In this document: one piece after another, positions 49,001-58,046 of the stretch
Numbering within the stretch: the first letter of the stretch is position 1
Layout: every line of letters starts with the position of its first letter
Source: Platycnemis pennipes
Lineage: Eukaryota; Arthropoda; Insecta; Odonata; Platycnemididae
Length of the DNA: 64,000 bases
Direction of reading: 5' to 3'
Assembly: GCA_933228895.1 (NCBI GenBank)
Contig: OW121849.1
Coordinates: 126,732,849-126,796,848 of the forward strand
Made by a program: the position numbers and the translations under genes
The notes under the pieces: generated by a model
The model's database searches: none
Told to the model about the DNA's origin: nothing
What the model saw: only the letters and a program-made list of their open reading frames with translations

Positions 49001-52000
49001 AAATATGAGAGGTTATTATGGACAATGGAATGATGAAAGAGGCATGAAGTGTAGTGGTACAGCAAAACAATCTAGAGATTGATGCTTGCTGTAGTTCTTA
49101 GTGATACCGTCTGTGGGAAGGAGCAGTTCCCATCCAATTGTGTCCGACAATATCACATTTAATATTGTGATACAAAGATGAATATATTAATCAGAATGGC
49201 AATAGAATAGAATTGGAATTCAATGCTACTAAAAATTCAGTAAACTTGGCACTCTTTCTACATGACATACCTACTCACCATGCAAGAGTTCCATTGGCCA
49301 CTAGAGCATTGCACACAATCGAAGGACACTGAATGATAAGTGCCAGCACCGCCTCTATGAGGGAATTCCTTCCGAATCTTCTCTCTTCCTTCTATAATTA
49401 TCAGAAAATGAGAATGGCCGTTATCACTGCGGTGATAGAAAATTGAGGGTAAGGTTTTATAATCTCGTTTTAAGTTTCTCATTGAAAATTTTTTGGGTAA
49501 AACACCAAAATTTTCCGATTCGCAGCGACAGCAATAACATATCTGCGAATGATATCAGAGGAGGAGTTAATTCAAAAGATGCTACTTTTTGCTCAGATTT
49601 GGGCCAGCTTTTTGCTGTTGCAAGCTCCGTTCCATTATAAAAGGAATCCCGTTTACATTATTAGCGTTCCGAGATTTTAGAGAGCATTTTACCACAAGTT
49701 TCGATTATAGCGCATATCTTAGACATCCAAACAGCCCTCTGCATTCTTAGGTATATTGCAAATATAATTTACCTATATTGCAAATATTGCAAATATAATT
49801 TGTATTGCAAATATAATTTATATTGCAAATATAATTTATCTGTGAAATAATAAGAGACACAAGATTACTCACCTCAAGAATTTTCCGTATTTTGTTAGGT
49901 CCGCGATTAGCCACGAATGTTTCCGCTGCAGCGCCATCCAGCATCAACACTCCGAGAGCTAAGCAAGCGGACTCCTTGATCCCCAGAATTGGACGGCTGA
50001 GCTCGGGAGCAGGATTCTCGGGCAGCCACATCCTTTCCCTCACTAGCCTAGAGGCCACCAGCCTCTCCAGCTCGCTGGAGGTTCCCGGCCACGAAGCGGG
50101 TAGCTCCACCACAGCGGGATCCAATGGGACGAACGGCGGGGCCTCGAGGCAATTGGTGACGGCGATTACTAATCCCTGGTTGCCGGAGAGTGCGAGGCGC
50201 AGCTCTCCGCTGGATGCCACCGTGGTTATGATTGACAGCACTGACGTTATGCAATCGTCGGGAAGCTTTAGAACGGTACGTAAAGATTCAGCAGCGAACT
50301 TTTGGGGAACCCAACTTCAATCAGGCGAACCCCATTATCAAGATCTACATATTCTGTATTTTGACTGTGTCACTGAAATAAAGCCCTCTGGCGGGGAAGG
50401 CCAATAACGCAATAACTGAAACATTAATCACAGTGTCCAAATAGATATTGTCTTGTTGGTGAGGGTTGAGCTCACCAACTTCTCAAAAATGTTATAAGTA
50501 ATAATAGTCATATTACAGGAAAATAGCTATTTTGTTCTGTTTCATCCACATAAAAAGTTTCTTCCCTCTTTTATGGAGTATATAATTTTACTCCTTCCAC
50601 ACCATGCTTATCGCCATGCACAACGACTAGATTGGACTAGCGAGTGACTAACAGGACTAACCTTTCCTACTCTCTCGAGAATTTCTCGCAGGCTTTCGAC
50701 GGCTTCAGACGCTTTTGGTGAGGTCGTCTTCGTGCTTCCCGACAGAGGATCGCTCCTCGAATCTTTGGAGGCCACTGGACTCTCCTGGAGCTCGCCGTAT
50801 ATCAAGGATCTGCGGGCCTGAAGGTTTTCACGGACGAGAGACTTGAGGACGGCCGCAACCACGGCGCACCCTCCCATTGTCTGCCGATAGCGGGGTTGGA
50901 CGTCTTCGTCGCCGGGCCAGCGGGCAGCCAATGCCGCTAGGTCGCGGGGAACGGAGGACCGCACGATGTCTTCGATGGCGGTCGCCCTGTGCCTGATGGA
51001 AGAGAGGGCATAGGCAGCGGCGACAGCGATGTTGCTGTCGCTGTCCTTGATGAGGGCGGGGATCTCGCTGTGGTGCTGGCGCTGGTCCATGAGAAACTCA
51101 GCGGCAGATGGGGAAGTGTACAGGGCGAGGATTGCAACCATGGACCAGAAGCCCACATCACCTGGCTGTGACAAAAAGATATATTTTTTCCCGACATTAG
51201 TCGCAGCTTCAAAAATCGACGAAGTATACTTTCATAATTCTTTCCAAAAACTTAAAATGAAATAACCCATCGTATTAAGTGATGCCACGACGCGAACGGA
51301 TAATATTTCTTTTGAAACACAGAGTGGTGCTTGAAGCTTTGAGGCGAATCCAAATTCGTTTGTGTGCGTCTGTTTACTTCCTTCTAGCAAATATCTGGAT
51401 GTAATATCAAATTACGCATTCAAGATGCATAAGATAATTTGTTTTATGCATGATTAATTTAAATCATATTTCAAAATCTATAGTGGTTGCAGTCATAATA
51501 CACTATTATATGGGATACAATTCATTTGGCAAATCATATATCAGTAGTACTCTCATTTTAGAAGACATAAACGACGTTATCATACCATCTGTTAAAGCCT
51601 ATGGTTAAAACTAACTGCCCTATCTTTCTTCTACTTGCGCTAGACAGTAACATATTTAGCTCTCGAATACTTTAGGTAAGATGCACGATTCCCATTTCAA
51701 ATTCATAAGGAGTAATCTATCGTACAAGGTAGGTTTTCGTGGACCGTGGACCTTGATTTTATACATAGGTATATTATCTACTACGACTTTCCAATCTTCC
51801 TGAATTATTCATTTCCTTCCCAACTATCTGTTCCATTTCTCTCTCGATGGGATCGAAGATTTTTCTACTGCTTCGTCATTCTCTGCCATAAACGTGAGCA
51901 CACAACACCACAGTCCTATCGCTGGATATTTATTTTTTCAGTCAGTGTCAATAATACGATTTTAAACACTCCATATTTAAAACAGAATTCTGCATGCCAT

Positions 52001-55000
52001 TGGTTAGTTGAAGCTTCCCAGGGGAAAGATCTAGCATAGCAGAACAACATTAAGCGTATTCAGCCGAACAAACTATTTTAGCAAGCTAATCAGAGTGCGG
52101 CAAAATGGAGAATTGCTTTTTTTTTACTATACTAGCCTCTAACTGATACAGCTTGTTATATTCCAGTAGACGTTTCGGCCCCTCAATAGAGACAAAGCCA
52201 ATGGCCGGGTCACTGTCTCCCTCCTGTAAATACGCCGGCGGGGGTAGCAACAGCCTTCGAATCAAGGCCAGAGTAGTGCAGTGAAGGATATTATCTGTTG
52301 GAGACTCCAGAAGCTCCAGAAGCGTAGAATAGTGGGAAGACAGCAAGCTATGGGCGTTAGAGGATCGGATGGCTGCCTCATAGGCTATCGCCAACGAGAG
52401 GATCTGGAAAGAAATAAGAATATAAGAAATAAGAGTTAAACAGGAAGATAAGTGACGCTGTGCTTATGTAATATATGTTGACAACTATCACTCCCCGTAA
52501 TGAAATCAGGGTACAAGACAGATACAGGATCACAGGATTCACAATTAGAGAATACTAAGAGCGCTTTGAGCCCGCAAAACTTTAAAGTATTGATACATCA
52601 AGCAGATTTATGTGGCTGTGGACACATCGATCTCCGTCTCCAAAACTCTTTGTGTAATGTAATAGAATTTAGAAGGAAATACATATCTAATGCAGAGAAA
52701 ATGCAATTTCGCATATATCCAATCCTCTCACAGCATTTTCATACTAGAGGCAGGAAAAATGTGCGCCTATACTTCGGTTAGGTTTGATGAATCCTAGGCG
52801 CCGGCACGAAGAAAATAAATCCTAGGTTCTTTCGATTACTTATGTAGCAGTATTCATTTATTTGAAAAGCAAGATTGGCATTAATATCAAGGCACAATTC
52901 CTAGTTACTAATGCGATAGCAGCAGCAAGGGCGATTATCCTCGGCGCCGTTGTCTTAGATAAGGATTGGAAATTTTATGAATATTGCGGAACAAATTCCG
53001 ACCACGTCACTGGGCACATCCAGTTTCCGTAGGAACGGCGCTATGAGGTATTGACATACCTTGCGTGTGCACATATGTGTGATTCAATATAGGTGGTTGA
53101 AATAAATGCTTGATACGCGATGTTAGGTGAATAAAGGGCTTGTAATATTACTCACATAGCCTAATAAATACTAATATAAATGGCACCTGTTTTTCTCCGA
53201 ATCCAACTAAACCCCCTACTCTTTGCAGGAGTTAGTGGAACAATTAGCTTCAAAAACTCCGAAGCATTTACGTCTATTTTTAACAATTTCGAGGCAGATT
53301 AAGTTTTATACGAAATAAGGAAATTTTTAAAAGCGCATAATCCTGAATAAATGGATTTTAATAGATATTTTTTAGTTTTTTCCTCGGAAAAACACTAAAA
53401 TCGTAGAGGAGTGTCATCATCCCTTTTCGCAGTAACACAGTAAGCTACTCCTAGAAAATATTACGGGGACAGCTGGTTAAAGTATGACGTTAGCACTTAA
53501 AGTCAACTGCCCAACTATTGCTACCCATCGGAAAAGTAAATAAATTCACTCATTCACCTGAATGGAGGGGTAATTGCATTTGAAGAATGGTGGTATTAAT
53601 GCCATGGCTTCATCATCGTCAATGATATCTGTGTATTGATGGCTATCAGGTGCTGCGGATGCCGCCATCAGCAGTTGCCATATATTTCGGAGGCAGTTGT
53701 AGACGACGTCGGGGTCTTTGGAAGTTGACAGGCGAGCGAACAGAACCTGAAATTGAAGGGGGATCGTTAATTTCAAATAAAAATTACATTGAAAACTGCT
53801 GAAGGAAAAATATTTCCTTAACCGATAATCTAACAACTCATAACTCCTGAGTCCAAAGACAATTTTAGGAGAATCTATAAAGGTCATTAAACATTGCAGT
53901 CTATCCAGGATGGCAGTGGTTAGGCGGAATCAGGCTTCAAAGAAGCGTTCATCAACGAGGATAAGTCCTAGAATATATCATAAAGCGATATAAGTAACCA
54001 ATTGCTTCTGTTCAGAAATCCGGGATAGCGTTGTGGTCTACGCCCGGTAAGCCAAAGGTCAATAGTATTTCCCGGTTCATATATGTAACCATAGAGATGC
54101 ATAATGCAAGGTTGTTGTCATAATGATCAATTCATGCTCGTGGGAGAAGAAAAATTCTGTTTTTCCTTAACTGTATAAAATTCCTTGCTTGAAAGACAGC
54201 CTAAATTTTACATTTTTGTACGATTCTCTACTGATTTCAAAGTATGAATAATGAAATAGTATATTATTTTAGCCAAATAGAGGAGGTAGTTAAGAGGAAT
54301 GGAGATATAAATCCATTTTGAATCATTCTATCAAGAAAAAACTATGCAATATGCAATTTAACTCCACATTCGTGTCAACCTTACTGGATAAATTCTAGTA
54401 TTTTTAGGAAGAAATTTTAAGGGAAAAGTAAAATCATCAATGGTAAAACATATCGCATTCTGCACAAATCACCTTCAACGGGAACAGCTGTCTTGTGATT
54501 GGGGAAATGAGAAGGGCTGCTGCGTACGCCACCGACACGCCGGTGGTGAGCTCAGCCAGAACGTGGGCAGAGTATTCGTTCAAGACTTCGGACTCGTTGC
54601 GCTCGAGGCACTCCAGAGAGCACTCCATCCCGTCCTCGGCCAACGAGTCCCTCACGCTGGGGATCTTCACGAACCTCGCCACGAGTTTCGCGGCGAAGAC
54701 ACGCGCAGGAGATGACGGCGGAAGGATATCTTTTTTGAAAGCCATCTGCATCAGACTTTCCGGATTCAGACCTTTCTCCAGCAGGAGTTCCACGTTGGCA
54801 GGCGCTGGGAAGGATAGCAGTGATTCAGGGTCCAACCGAGAAAAAGTAATGCCCCGTGAAAATATAGGAACCACTAGGTTTTCCTCATGGCGACAAAAAT
54901 CCCTTCCGATTTGGAGGAATCATTGATTTCTTTTCTGATTCCTATCTTTTAGTGCAAAACACTATCTTGTTCTTTCCACTACTCTAACTCTCAGTGTATG

Positions 55001-56690
55001 TTTGCCTCAGCACAATTACTTTGCTACAAGTTGACAAAACTTTGGGCATTTCAAATAATAATAATAGAGCTGATATAGGATTAACCTGATTATATTTCAT
55101 CATTTCCATGGAATCTTCGGATACTTTGATGAACAAAGAATTTAATTCGTTGTAGGGCTATGGGTATCGTGAACCACTCATGCTAATAGACTCACGGATC
55201 CAAGTCATAATTGAGACACATTTTTCATATTGTGAAAAAATACCTACATATAATTATGGAAATATTATTTTGATTTTCCTGTGACGGACAAAGCACAATT
55301 GTTGTCACTGATTGTAACAAATTACTGATGGATTTCCCTGGTAAGAAGCAATAGTCTCACTAATAGGCACAGGTAACGTAGGTCAATAAGAACTGCCTGG
55401 TATCAAGTGCCACAGCTTTGGGGGACAGTGAAAATTCACGGTTTCGGCTGCAATAGTTCCGTCATCTCTGTAGAAGGTGTAGCTATGCATTCACAAAATA
55501 TGTGACGTGATAGATTTCCTCTCGATAAAATATTCCGTAATTAAATTGGTCCAAAAATTAGACATACGGGAGAAAACTAAGGAGATGGTAACGTCATTCA
55601 GAGTCGATTAGGGTTGGATGGAGACGTGGAATGTGAAATCTCTGGGGGTTTCTGAAAATTGGTAAACGCAAAGCTGGAAATGAAACTGTTTGCGGTAGAC
55701 ATCCTGGGAGCCAGTGAAATGAAGCGGGCATGGCCTGATCAGGCCATTTACTGGAGTAAATCTGGCAGTGACAAAAACCGAGCAATATACTCAGCAGACT
55801 GGAAACTAACAGAGGTTGGATTCATCCTGAGGAAATAGTTGAGAAAATGAGTGAAAGACTGCTGACAGTATTTTAGAAGGATCCTGCTGATCAACCAATG
55901 GACACGTCAACCGTGTAGGTATATATGCCAACATTCAAGTACTCGGAGAAGGAAATAGAAGAAGTTACGAGTAACTAGAAGAAGCCCTCAGCGTGGTAAA
56001 AGGAAAAGGCCTTGATAATAATGGTCGATTAGAATGTAGTGGTGGGCGAGGGAAAATGTGGAAATTGATGGCACAGTTTTGGTGCAGAAAACGGATTATC
56101 GTAGGAGAAATACTTCTTAATTCAGAAATTATAATAAAATTGATAGCAGATAATCTCTTTGATAAATTCATGCGCAGAAGATACACATGGAAAGCGTCGG
56201 GTTACAGTTACGCCAGATACTAGATTTACTACATCCTCGTCACACGGATACCAAAAATTAATTCAAGCCGTGTTCAATTCCAATCAATCAAATTCCAATT
56301 CAAGCAAACCATGGAAAAGAAAGCTGTTACTTCAAGAAGCGTCTACGCCTTGCCATACGTAAAAAAGGCGCAGTTCCAAATTTTTTCTCCACGATTACAA
56401 GCTCGCATTTTCTTTATCGGAAGACCTAGCTAAATGTTCAAAATTTGTACGCTTATTACATAAACATTGAGGCAGGATAATGAATACATACTTTTGGCAG
56501 CGAAACGATCTAATGCGATGAGAGCAGCTACAAGAACGTTTTCTTCCTGGCAAGATATGAGATGAATAGCTGTCAATACTTCTTGCACACAGACAGGAAA
56601 TGGAAGAAATTTTTCATTTTCTCTTTTCGCTAAGTCAGCCGCGCCTTTTTTCTCTGAGGGAGCTTTACTTTTCTTTGTACTGGAAGCCAT
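24800..56690 (-). CDS. ARMC3: ARMC3 orthologue, 10-exon gene model
   Basis: Joining exons 56690-56492, 54804-54473, 53746-53558, 52403-52128, 51165-50662, 50265-49873, 49328-49279, 47720-47174, 27100-26705 and 25066-24800 gives 3,153 nt, an open frame of about 1,050 codons plus stop; every junction has GT/AG and the phases agree. Residues 1-25 are Lys-rich, then degenerate armadillo helices run to about 660, and an EDR1/CTR1-type domain fills about 745-1013. From memory of the human protein (about 870 residues), colinear landmarks include the IPP..K..YP.IQ.L.L segment (end of exon 3 into exon 4), the ..LKV-F...VIPLG..R segment (exon 8/9), ALLFKxLADRxG and VxLVRGxYGRxW (exon 9) and xVIDLM (exon 10). 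Mammalian ARMC3 is testis-enriched and linked to spermatid and flagellar function; that role is known family biology, not shown here. The extra length comes from Ser-rich and Lys/Glu-rich inserts. The least certain points are the 50-nt exon 7 and the acceptor of exon 6. Confidence 0.9.
25067..26704 (-). other. ARMC3 intron 9
   Basis: Separates the two last pieces of the EDR1-type domain. AT-rich; the lysine-rich plus-strand frame at 26050-26328 shows no family signature and is rejected as a gene. Confidence 0.7.
26705..27100 (-). CDS. ARMC3: ARMC3 exon 9 (EDR1-type domain core)
   Basis: Residues 831-962. The acceptor ttctcgatcaacag joins LEELK to VEFGRGDVIPLG, matching the family at this junction. 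The core is AILFKVLADRLGLPVALVRG then PYGRCWVEV. After residue 885 the sequence becomes a Glu/Pro/Lys-rich insert with KEKKRRNQDKKEE. The favoured donor is CAAGAG|GTGGGT; an alternative GTGATG at 26668 would add 12 residues in the same phase. The open frame reads on to a stop at 26648, but that would omit the conserved end of the domain found in exon 10. Confidence 0.88.
28003..28305 (-). mobile_element. tRNA-derived SINE copy inside the hAT element
   Basis: Near full length against the copy at 4874-5212: B-box (ggattcgaacc on the plus strand), A-box region and body are present; the (aacc)n tail is missing. No clear target duplication was seen. Confidence 0.88.
28802..29075. repeat. 144-bp tandem duplication
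   Basis: Two adjacent units (starts 28802 and 28946) with a 144-bp period, almost identical over their shared length (one clear difference, caatgg versus cagtgg), implying a recent duplication. Confidence 0.9.
29455..29537 (-). mobile_element. tRNA-like SINE head
   Basis: The minus strand reads gggatcctgggtagcgtagt then ggttcgattcctgg, i.e. A-box and perfect B-box at tRNA spacing. A related, more eroded head lies at 54025-54085. Confidence 0.6.
30277..30312. repeat. Solo hAT-like element end
   Basis: The complement reads CAGGCGCGTAGCCAGG followed by a G-run, the same terminus type as the MITE at 19864-20135. The partner end was not found. Confidence 0.5.
31596..33254 (+). repeat. Left arm of a 1.65-kb inverted repeat pair
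   Basis: Matches the complement of 41034-42688 along its whole length, roughly 92-95% by eye, with small indels. The outer edge is gTACAGTCATTTGCAAAAGT at both sides; the inner edge is sharp at tttcgcgta. The TA-CAGT... edge resembles Tc1/mariner-type termini with a TA target. Confidence 0.92.
34648..34829. mobile_element. Palindromic MITE, about 180 bp
   Basis: Arms of about 75 nt (tcggcggcgaattcttgaaa inward) form an imperfect palindrome around a short AT-rich centre. No coding potential. Confidence 0.75.
34930..35229 (-). mobile_element. CR1/Jockey-type LINE endonuclease fragment
   Basis: The minus-strand frame reads LSGFFEGLVENIWYPVLSNK, then a YYNPPDTN motif and a VTGGDFIQPS motif, which match the YxPP and GDFN blocks of the AP-endonuclease of CR1/Jockey/L2-type elements. 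GDFN has become GDFI, so it is probably inactive. It belongs to a different family from the LINE just downstream. Confidence 0.7.
35690..37245 (+). mobile_element. Non-LTR retrotransposon, RT domain to 3' end
   Basis: RT blocks run in order: GIDDVPAELIK, FGFRKTKGTREAILALRLLI, FVDLEKAFDNVDW (catalytic D), RQGCALFLVIFN, LRFADDIALIA (catalytic FADD intact), a FCYLGSRVTNDGRSK block, then a WCYRRMMKI end. A TAA at 36318 and a stop in the C-terminal region (TGA near 36929) interrupt the frame. The 3' end has GRP.MRYMEQ and a (gat)n tail at 37230-37245. The 5' endonuclease part is missing. Clade not assigned; it is APE-type by comparison with the copy at 42975-45660. Confidence 0.88.
37440..38560 (+). 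mobile_element. Second, decayed LINE family fragment
   Basis: With frameshifts it reads KDLKNNKWPGG, TNGEIIQVLG, SGRIPADF, then GKASELVR.. and LRTLAEKIISVNKTL, the RT fingers region of an APE-type LINE different from its neighbour. A 57-bp piece of the palindromic element at 38690-38894 is embedded at about 37876-37932. Confidence 0.6.
38690..38894. mobile_element. Palindromic element with ggttgaaaccgg core, copy 1
   Basis: Inverted arms (tagtgaagaagaaagtactt ... aagtactttcttcttcacta, then ttaattccac/gtggaattaa) flank a core tgatgacctgtaaaggttga + aaccggtcgagtc. The same family recurs at 62286-62551, and a 57-bp end fragment lies at 37876-37932. It also shares the block atcgatggtcggcaagttta with the second copy. 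Confidence 0.7.
39523..40209. repeat. 358-bp tandem duplication, diverged
   Basis: The segment starting catggtggcatatttt (39523) is repeated from catggtggtatatttt (39881), continuing through ccaggcatcctttt and ccacgtatttcatcc to tcatacaaactt. By eye about 80% similar. No coding signal. Confidence 0.75.
41034..42688 (-). repeat. Right arm of the 1.65-kb inverted repeat pair
   Basis: Complement of 31596-33254. It contains a frame reading IGMAVQSQG...INPILQNLWRNTR near 41670-41755 that faintly resembles the WPxQSPDLNPIENLW end of Tc1/mariner transposases; too degraded to claim. The plus-strand frame at 42335-42682 lies wholly inside the repeat and has no family signature. Confidence 0.9.
42910..42975 (-). 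mobile_element. tRNA-like SINE fragment
   Basis: The minus strand reads ttggtagccttgtcggtaaa then acgtcgcggacttgactacc, a weakened B-box (ggacttgactacc for ggttcgactacc) at tRNA spacing. Wedged between the inverted-repeat arm and a LINE. Confidence 0.45.
42975..45660 (-). mobile_element. APE-type LINE, endonuclease to 3' end
   Basis: Longest copy of the main LINE family. Minus-strand order: endonuclease end (VVQVYMPTSEYEDEE, then a GDWNAVVGEG motif across a frameshift near 45430, then RRRYTWKTPGDRRR and IDYILVKQRF), a charged linker, RT (FEYLEKAFD.DWN near 43990, YNDRRVIHSLYKNQVATIKS, RQGCAL), and the C-terminal WCYRRMMKIKWIDR...GHILRHDGLMKT...GRPRMRYMEQVVKD end at 43000-43400. The RT block GEKISMLxFADD falls at about 43745-43785 where the codon for A/D is altered (gaatcatagc), so it looks dead. 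Several frameshifts. Confidence 0.88.
44477..45358 (-). pseudogene. LINE ORF2 segment (endonuclease C-terminal part and linker)
   Basis: A 293-codon open stretch: ERGERLIEFCTQHKLVLANT, RRYTWKTPGDRRRFLIDYIL (endonuclease block with the D of IDYI) and DRDHNLVMMKCHLKLKK (the DH block), then a Lys/Glu-rich linker to the RT. It needs frameshift corrections at both ends to join the rest of the ORF. The longest uninterrupted LINE frame in the window. Confidence 0.85.
46309..46521. mobile_element. Palindromic element with CTGATGA...GAAA motif
   Basis: Arms of 82 nt (46345-46426 and 46436-46517) pair with about 86% identity around a 9-nt centre; conserved stretches include agctttcgcgaccgttgcag. A 10-bp direct repeat TATCATATGG flanks it at 46299-46308 and 46522-46531, a possible target duplication. 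Non-coding. Confidence 0.75.
47174..47720 (-). CDS. ARMC3: ARMC3 exon 8 (linker and start of EDR1-type domain)
   Basis: Residues 649-830. Acceptor gctccccgatcaag (phase 2), donor CTGAAG|GTAGGA (phase 0). The segment PFTAQWHACISSLL followed by SAKFQVTGRL matches the FSEAAYNKLL...LKYSQTGYL stretch of vertebrate ARMC3. A Lys/Arg-rich low-complexity linker follows (KGTGGRNRKSRMKDK). The end of the exon (MIDVIAKLVWEGL ... RHLEELK) is the N-terminal helix region of the EDR1-type domain. This is the GC-richest stretch of the gene. Confidence 0.86.
47825..47985. mobile_element. Rearranged LINE 3' fragment in ARMC3 intron 7
   Basis: The first half (gtgaatagaaagaatgacaa ... cctcgtatgag) reads plus, the next (aacgtaattcttctctttca) matches the same LINE region in minus, and a gatgatgat tail follows. 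It suggests an inverted or twin-primed insertion. Confidence 0.5.
48000..49250. other. ARMC3 intron 7, remainder
   Basis: AT-rich, no further coding segment or element end recognised. The open frames at 48137-48385, 48382-48576 and 48667-48927 have no motif. Confidence 0.5.
49279..49328 (-). CDS. ARMC3: ARMC3 candidate 50-nt exon 7
   Basis: This exon is inferred from phase logic. Exon 6 leaves in phase 0, while exon 8 has no usable phase-0 acceptor ahead of its conserved start. A segment with acceptor cacttatcattcag and donor GCATG|GTGAGT lies between them, enters in phase 0, leaves in phase 2 and encodes CPSIVCNALVANGTLA, an armadillo-like helix. Joining to exon 8 forms a TGG codon. It is short, so similarity alone does not prove it. 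Confidence 0.55.
49751..49845. repeat. Minisatellite next to ARMC3 exon 6 donor
   Basis: About five imperfect copies of an 18-19-bp unit (tattgcaaatataattta), starting about 30 bp into intron 6. Confidence 0.85.
49873..50265 (-). CDS. ARMC3: ARMC3 exon 6 (armadillo repeats)
   Basis: Residues 501-631. The donor CTTGAG|GTGAGT is near-perfect. Two in-frame phase-0 acceptors exist: ttctaaag at 50265, used here, and ccaaaag at 50298, which would add 11 residues (FAAESLRTVLK). Repeats include DDCITSVLSIITTVASSGEL and IKESACLALGVLMLDGAAAE. A 207-nt overlapping frame and a long antisense frame are shadows. Confidence 0.84.
50662..51165 (-). CDS. ARMC3: ARMC3 exon 5 (armadillo repeats with Ser-rich insert)
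   Basis: Residues 333-500, 168 codons. Acceptor atctttttgtcacag, donor GGAAAG|GTTAGT, both phase 0. It encodes PGDVGFWSMVAILALYTS and SDSNIAVAAAYALSSI, typical armadillo helices. A low-complexity Ser/Lys/Thr stretch (about residues 460-490) has no counterpart I recall in vertebrate ARMC3 and probably forms a loop. The exon is clearly GC-richer than the flanking introns. Confidence 0.88.
52128..52403 (-). CDS. ARMC3: ARMC3 exon 4 (armadillo repeats)
   Basis: Residues 241-332. The acceptor ttatttctttccag opens in phase 0 with ILSLAIAYEAAI, continuing the repeat begun in exon 3. The donor is taken as AGTATA|GTAAAA because it keeps phase 0 into exon 5; a nearby GTATAG would change the phase. The donor runs into an A tract, so this boundary is slightly less certain. 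Confidence 0.82.
53558..53746 (-). CDS. ARMC3: ARMC3 exon 3 (armadillo repeats)
   Basis: Residues 178-240, exactly 63 codons. Acceptor ccttcaatttcag, donor CAG|GTGAAT, both phase 0. It encodes DPDVVYNCLRNIWQLL, matching the DPDVKKNSMECIYNL repeat of vertebrate ARMC3, then an acidic loop (DIIDDDEA) and the start of the next repeat (LIPPFFKCNYPSIQ). Confidence 0.9.
54025..54085 (+). mobile_element. Eroded tRNA-like SINE head in ARMC3 intron 2
   Basis: gggatagcgttgtggtctac ... aagccaaaggtcaatagtat parallels the minus-strand head at 29455-29537 (ggtagcgtagtggtct ... agccaaaggtccgtggttc). The B-box has decayed. Confidence 0.45.
54473..54804 (-). CDS. ARMC3: ARMC3 exon 2 (armadillo repeats)
   Basis: Residues 67-177. 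The acceptor is tgctatccttcccag and the donor TTGAAG|GTGATT. Entry in phase 1 completes an ACG codon and the exon leaves in phase 0. The helical repeats VELLLEKGL, VFAAKLVARFVKIPSVRDSL and NEYSAHVLAELTTGVSVAYA follow the family's spacing. A second, antisense open frame over the same bases is a shadow. Confidence 0.88.
55590..56250 (+). mobile_element. LINE endonuclease 5' fragment in ARMC3 intron 1
   Basis: With frameshifts it reads TWNVKSL, GKLEMKLFAVDILGASEM, YSADWKL and later FDKFMRRRYTWKASGYSYA, the N-terminal to mid endonuclease of the main LINE family, in opposite orientation to the gene. The catalytic E of the ILGxSE block is present, but the frame is broken many times. Confidence 0.7.
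56492..56690 (-). CDS. ARMC3: ARMC3 exon 1 (coding start)
   Basis: Residues 1-66. The ATG at 56690-56688 sits in a good initiation context (purine at -3, G at +4) and is the first methionine in frame. The N terminus is Lys/Ser-rich (MASSTKKSKAPSEKK), followed by the first helical repeat (CQEENVLVAALIALDRFAAK), which parallels the SPEEEILAKACEAIYKFALK segment I recall in vertebrate ARMC3. The exon ends AAAA|GTATGT, a strong donor, leaving phase 1. No clear TATA box was seen upstream. Confidence 0.88.
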
Positions 56691-57131
56691 TTCGCGAAGA
56701 TGTTTGAAGAAGACTTTACAATTCCATAATGAGGGATAAACAAAGGCTGATCCAATTATTCCAGCGACTCCAGTGATCGATGTGTACTAACAAAGTTCCG
56801 TTAATAGGTGTTTATCCATAGATAAGTCTGTACTGAACTGCACAGCAACCACAGATCCCAGCTGCTAGGGATTATTGTTGTCATTATTAAAATATATTGC
56901 TACTGTTTACAAAATATAATCCATGTAATTTTTAAAAACAGCGTTGTGCTTCAAAATTTCCTTTCCCTGATTATTGGATCGTTTAGTCACTATTATTCAC
57001 AAAGTCAATTTTTGTGTAATACTTGTGTTTTACAGCAGAGATATTCAGTGATATTTAAGTGGACTTAACACTAATTAAGAGGTATCCAGGTTAGTATCCA
57101 AGTCGTTCTGCAAGTTCGCAAAAATATAAGA

Positions 57132-57420
57132 GGGTACGGGTTGGTTGGTGTAGTGGTCAGAGTGCTGGCCCTCCGCGGACCAGGGAGCAAAGCCCGACTG
57201 TGCATATTTTTCATCGGTAAACCGGTAAATCGGGTACTTTAGGGTGAGCATTCGAGGACAGTAATTAGGTTGTCGGATGGGACGTCAAGTCGTGGTCCCC
57301 TTGGCACCTTTCGTTAAAAGCAGGCTAATGCTGACGCCGGGTTTCTCTCTATCCTTCCTCCTTACCCTTTCAACCCCATCCTTGGACCATACCTCCCTGG
57401 CAAAACGCCAATGATTGCGG
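57132..57420 (+). mobile_element. Diverged tRNA-derived SINE copy
   Basis: Head cgggttggttggtgtagtgg with a decayed B-box, and body ggatgggacgtcaagtcgtg / cacctttcgttaaaagcagg match the SINE at 4874-5212. It lies upstream of ARMC3 in the opposite orientation. Confidence 0.8.
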
Positions 57421-58046
57421 GTACCAACAGACTTGGAAACAAAGATGAGAGGAAGCAAATTGATCCCATAGGAGGAGGGTGGTTATCAAAATACCTTCTA
57501 GAGTCTTTGGTGAATTCACCTTATACTGACCACCCAATTTTCAGGCTTTAAATCATTCATATTGAACATGTGTTGCTTATAGTTCTAAATGGTTTACATT
57601 GCACGGTCACTCAGGATTTATGGATTATTCAAGTACGCATTGGATACTGCCAATCTAGGGTGAATTGGATGATACGATTCCAAATTAAAGTTATCGTGTT
57701 TAAAGAAGAGAAACATCGGATTCAGCTTCAGTCAACTGCTAGCCATCATCAGAGTGGAATGGTTACTGTGTTGATATTATATTCCCATGAAGTATTTTCT
57801 GGGTACCTGGGTACATGCATATCCGGAGATTAGATGGCTGAAGAGCTGTCAAGGGCCGGATCCAGCCGTAATCCGATTGGACCAAGCTAATAATACCTAT
57901 TGCCACTTCAATAAGGATAGCAGAAATTAGAATGTGAGGCTTAGCCCGGAATTCTGAGATGTGGCGCCTCTGAGAGGGGAGATCGCTTGGAGTGAGCTCT
58001 CAAAGAAAAGATGAAGCGAACTCTCGATTCCGTCTCGCAAATAGGT
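57421..58046. other. Intergenic, nothing recognised
   Basis: The plus-strand frame at 57570-57833 has no family signature. Confidence 0.4.

Noticed and set aside
49892..50407. 171-codon plus-strand frame
   Set aside because: Antisense shadow of ARMC3 exon 6.
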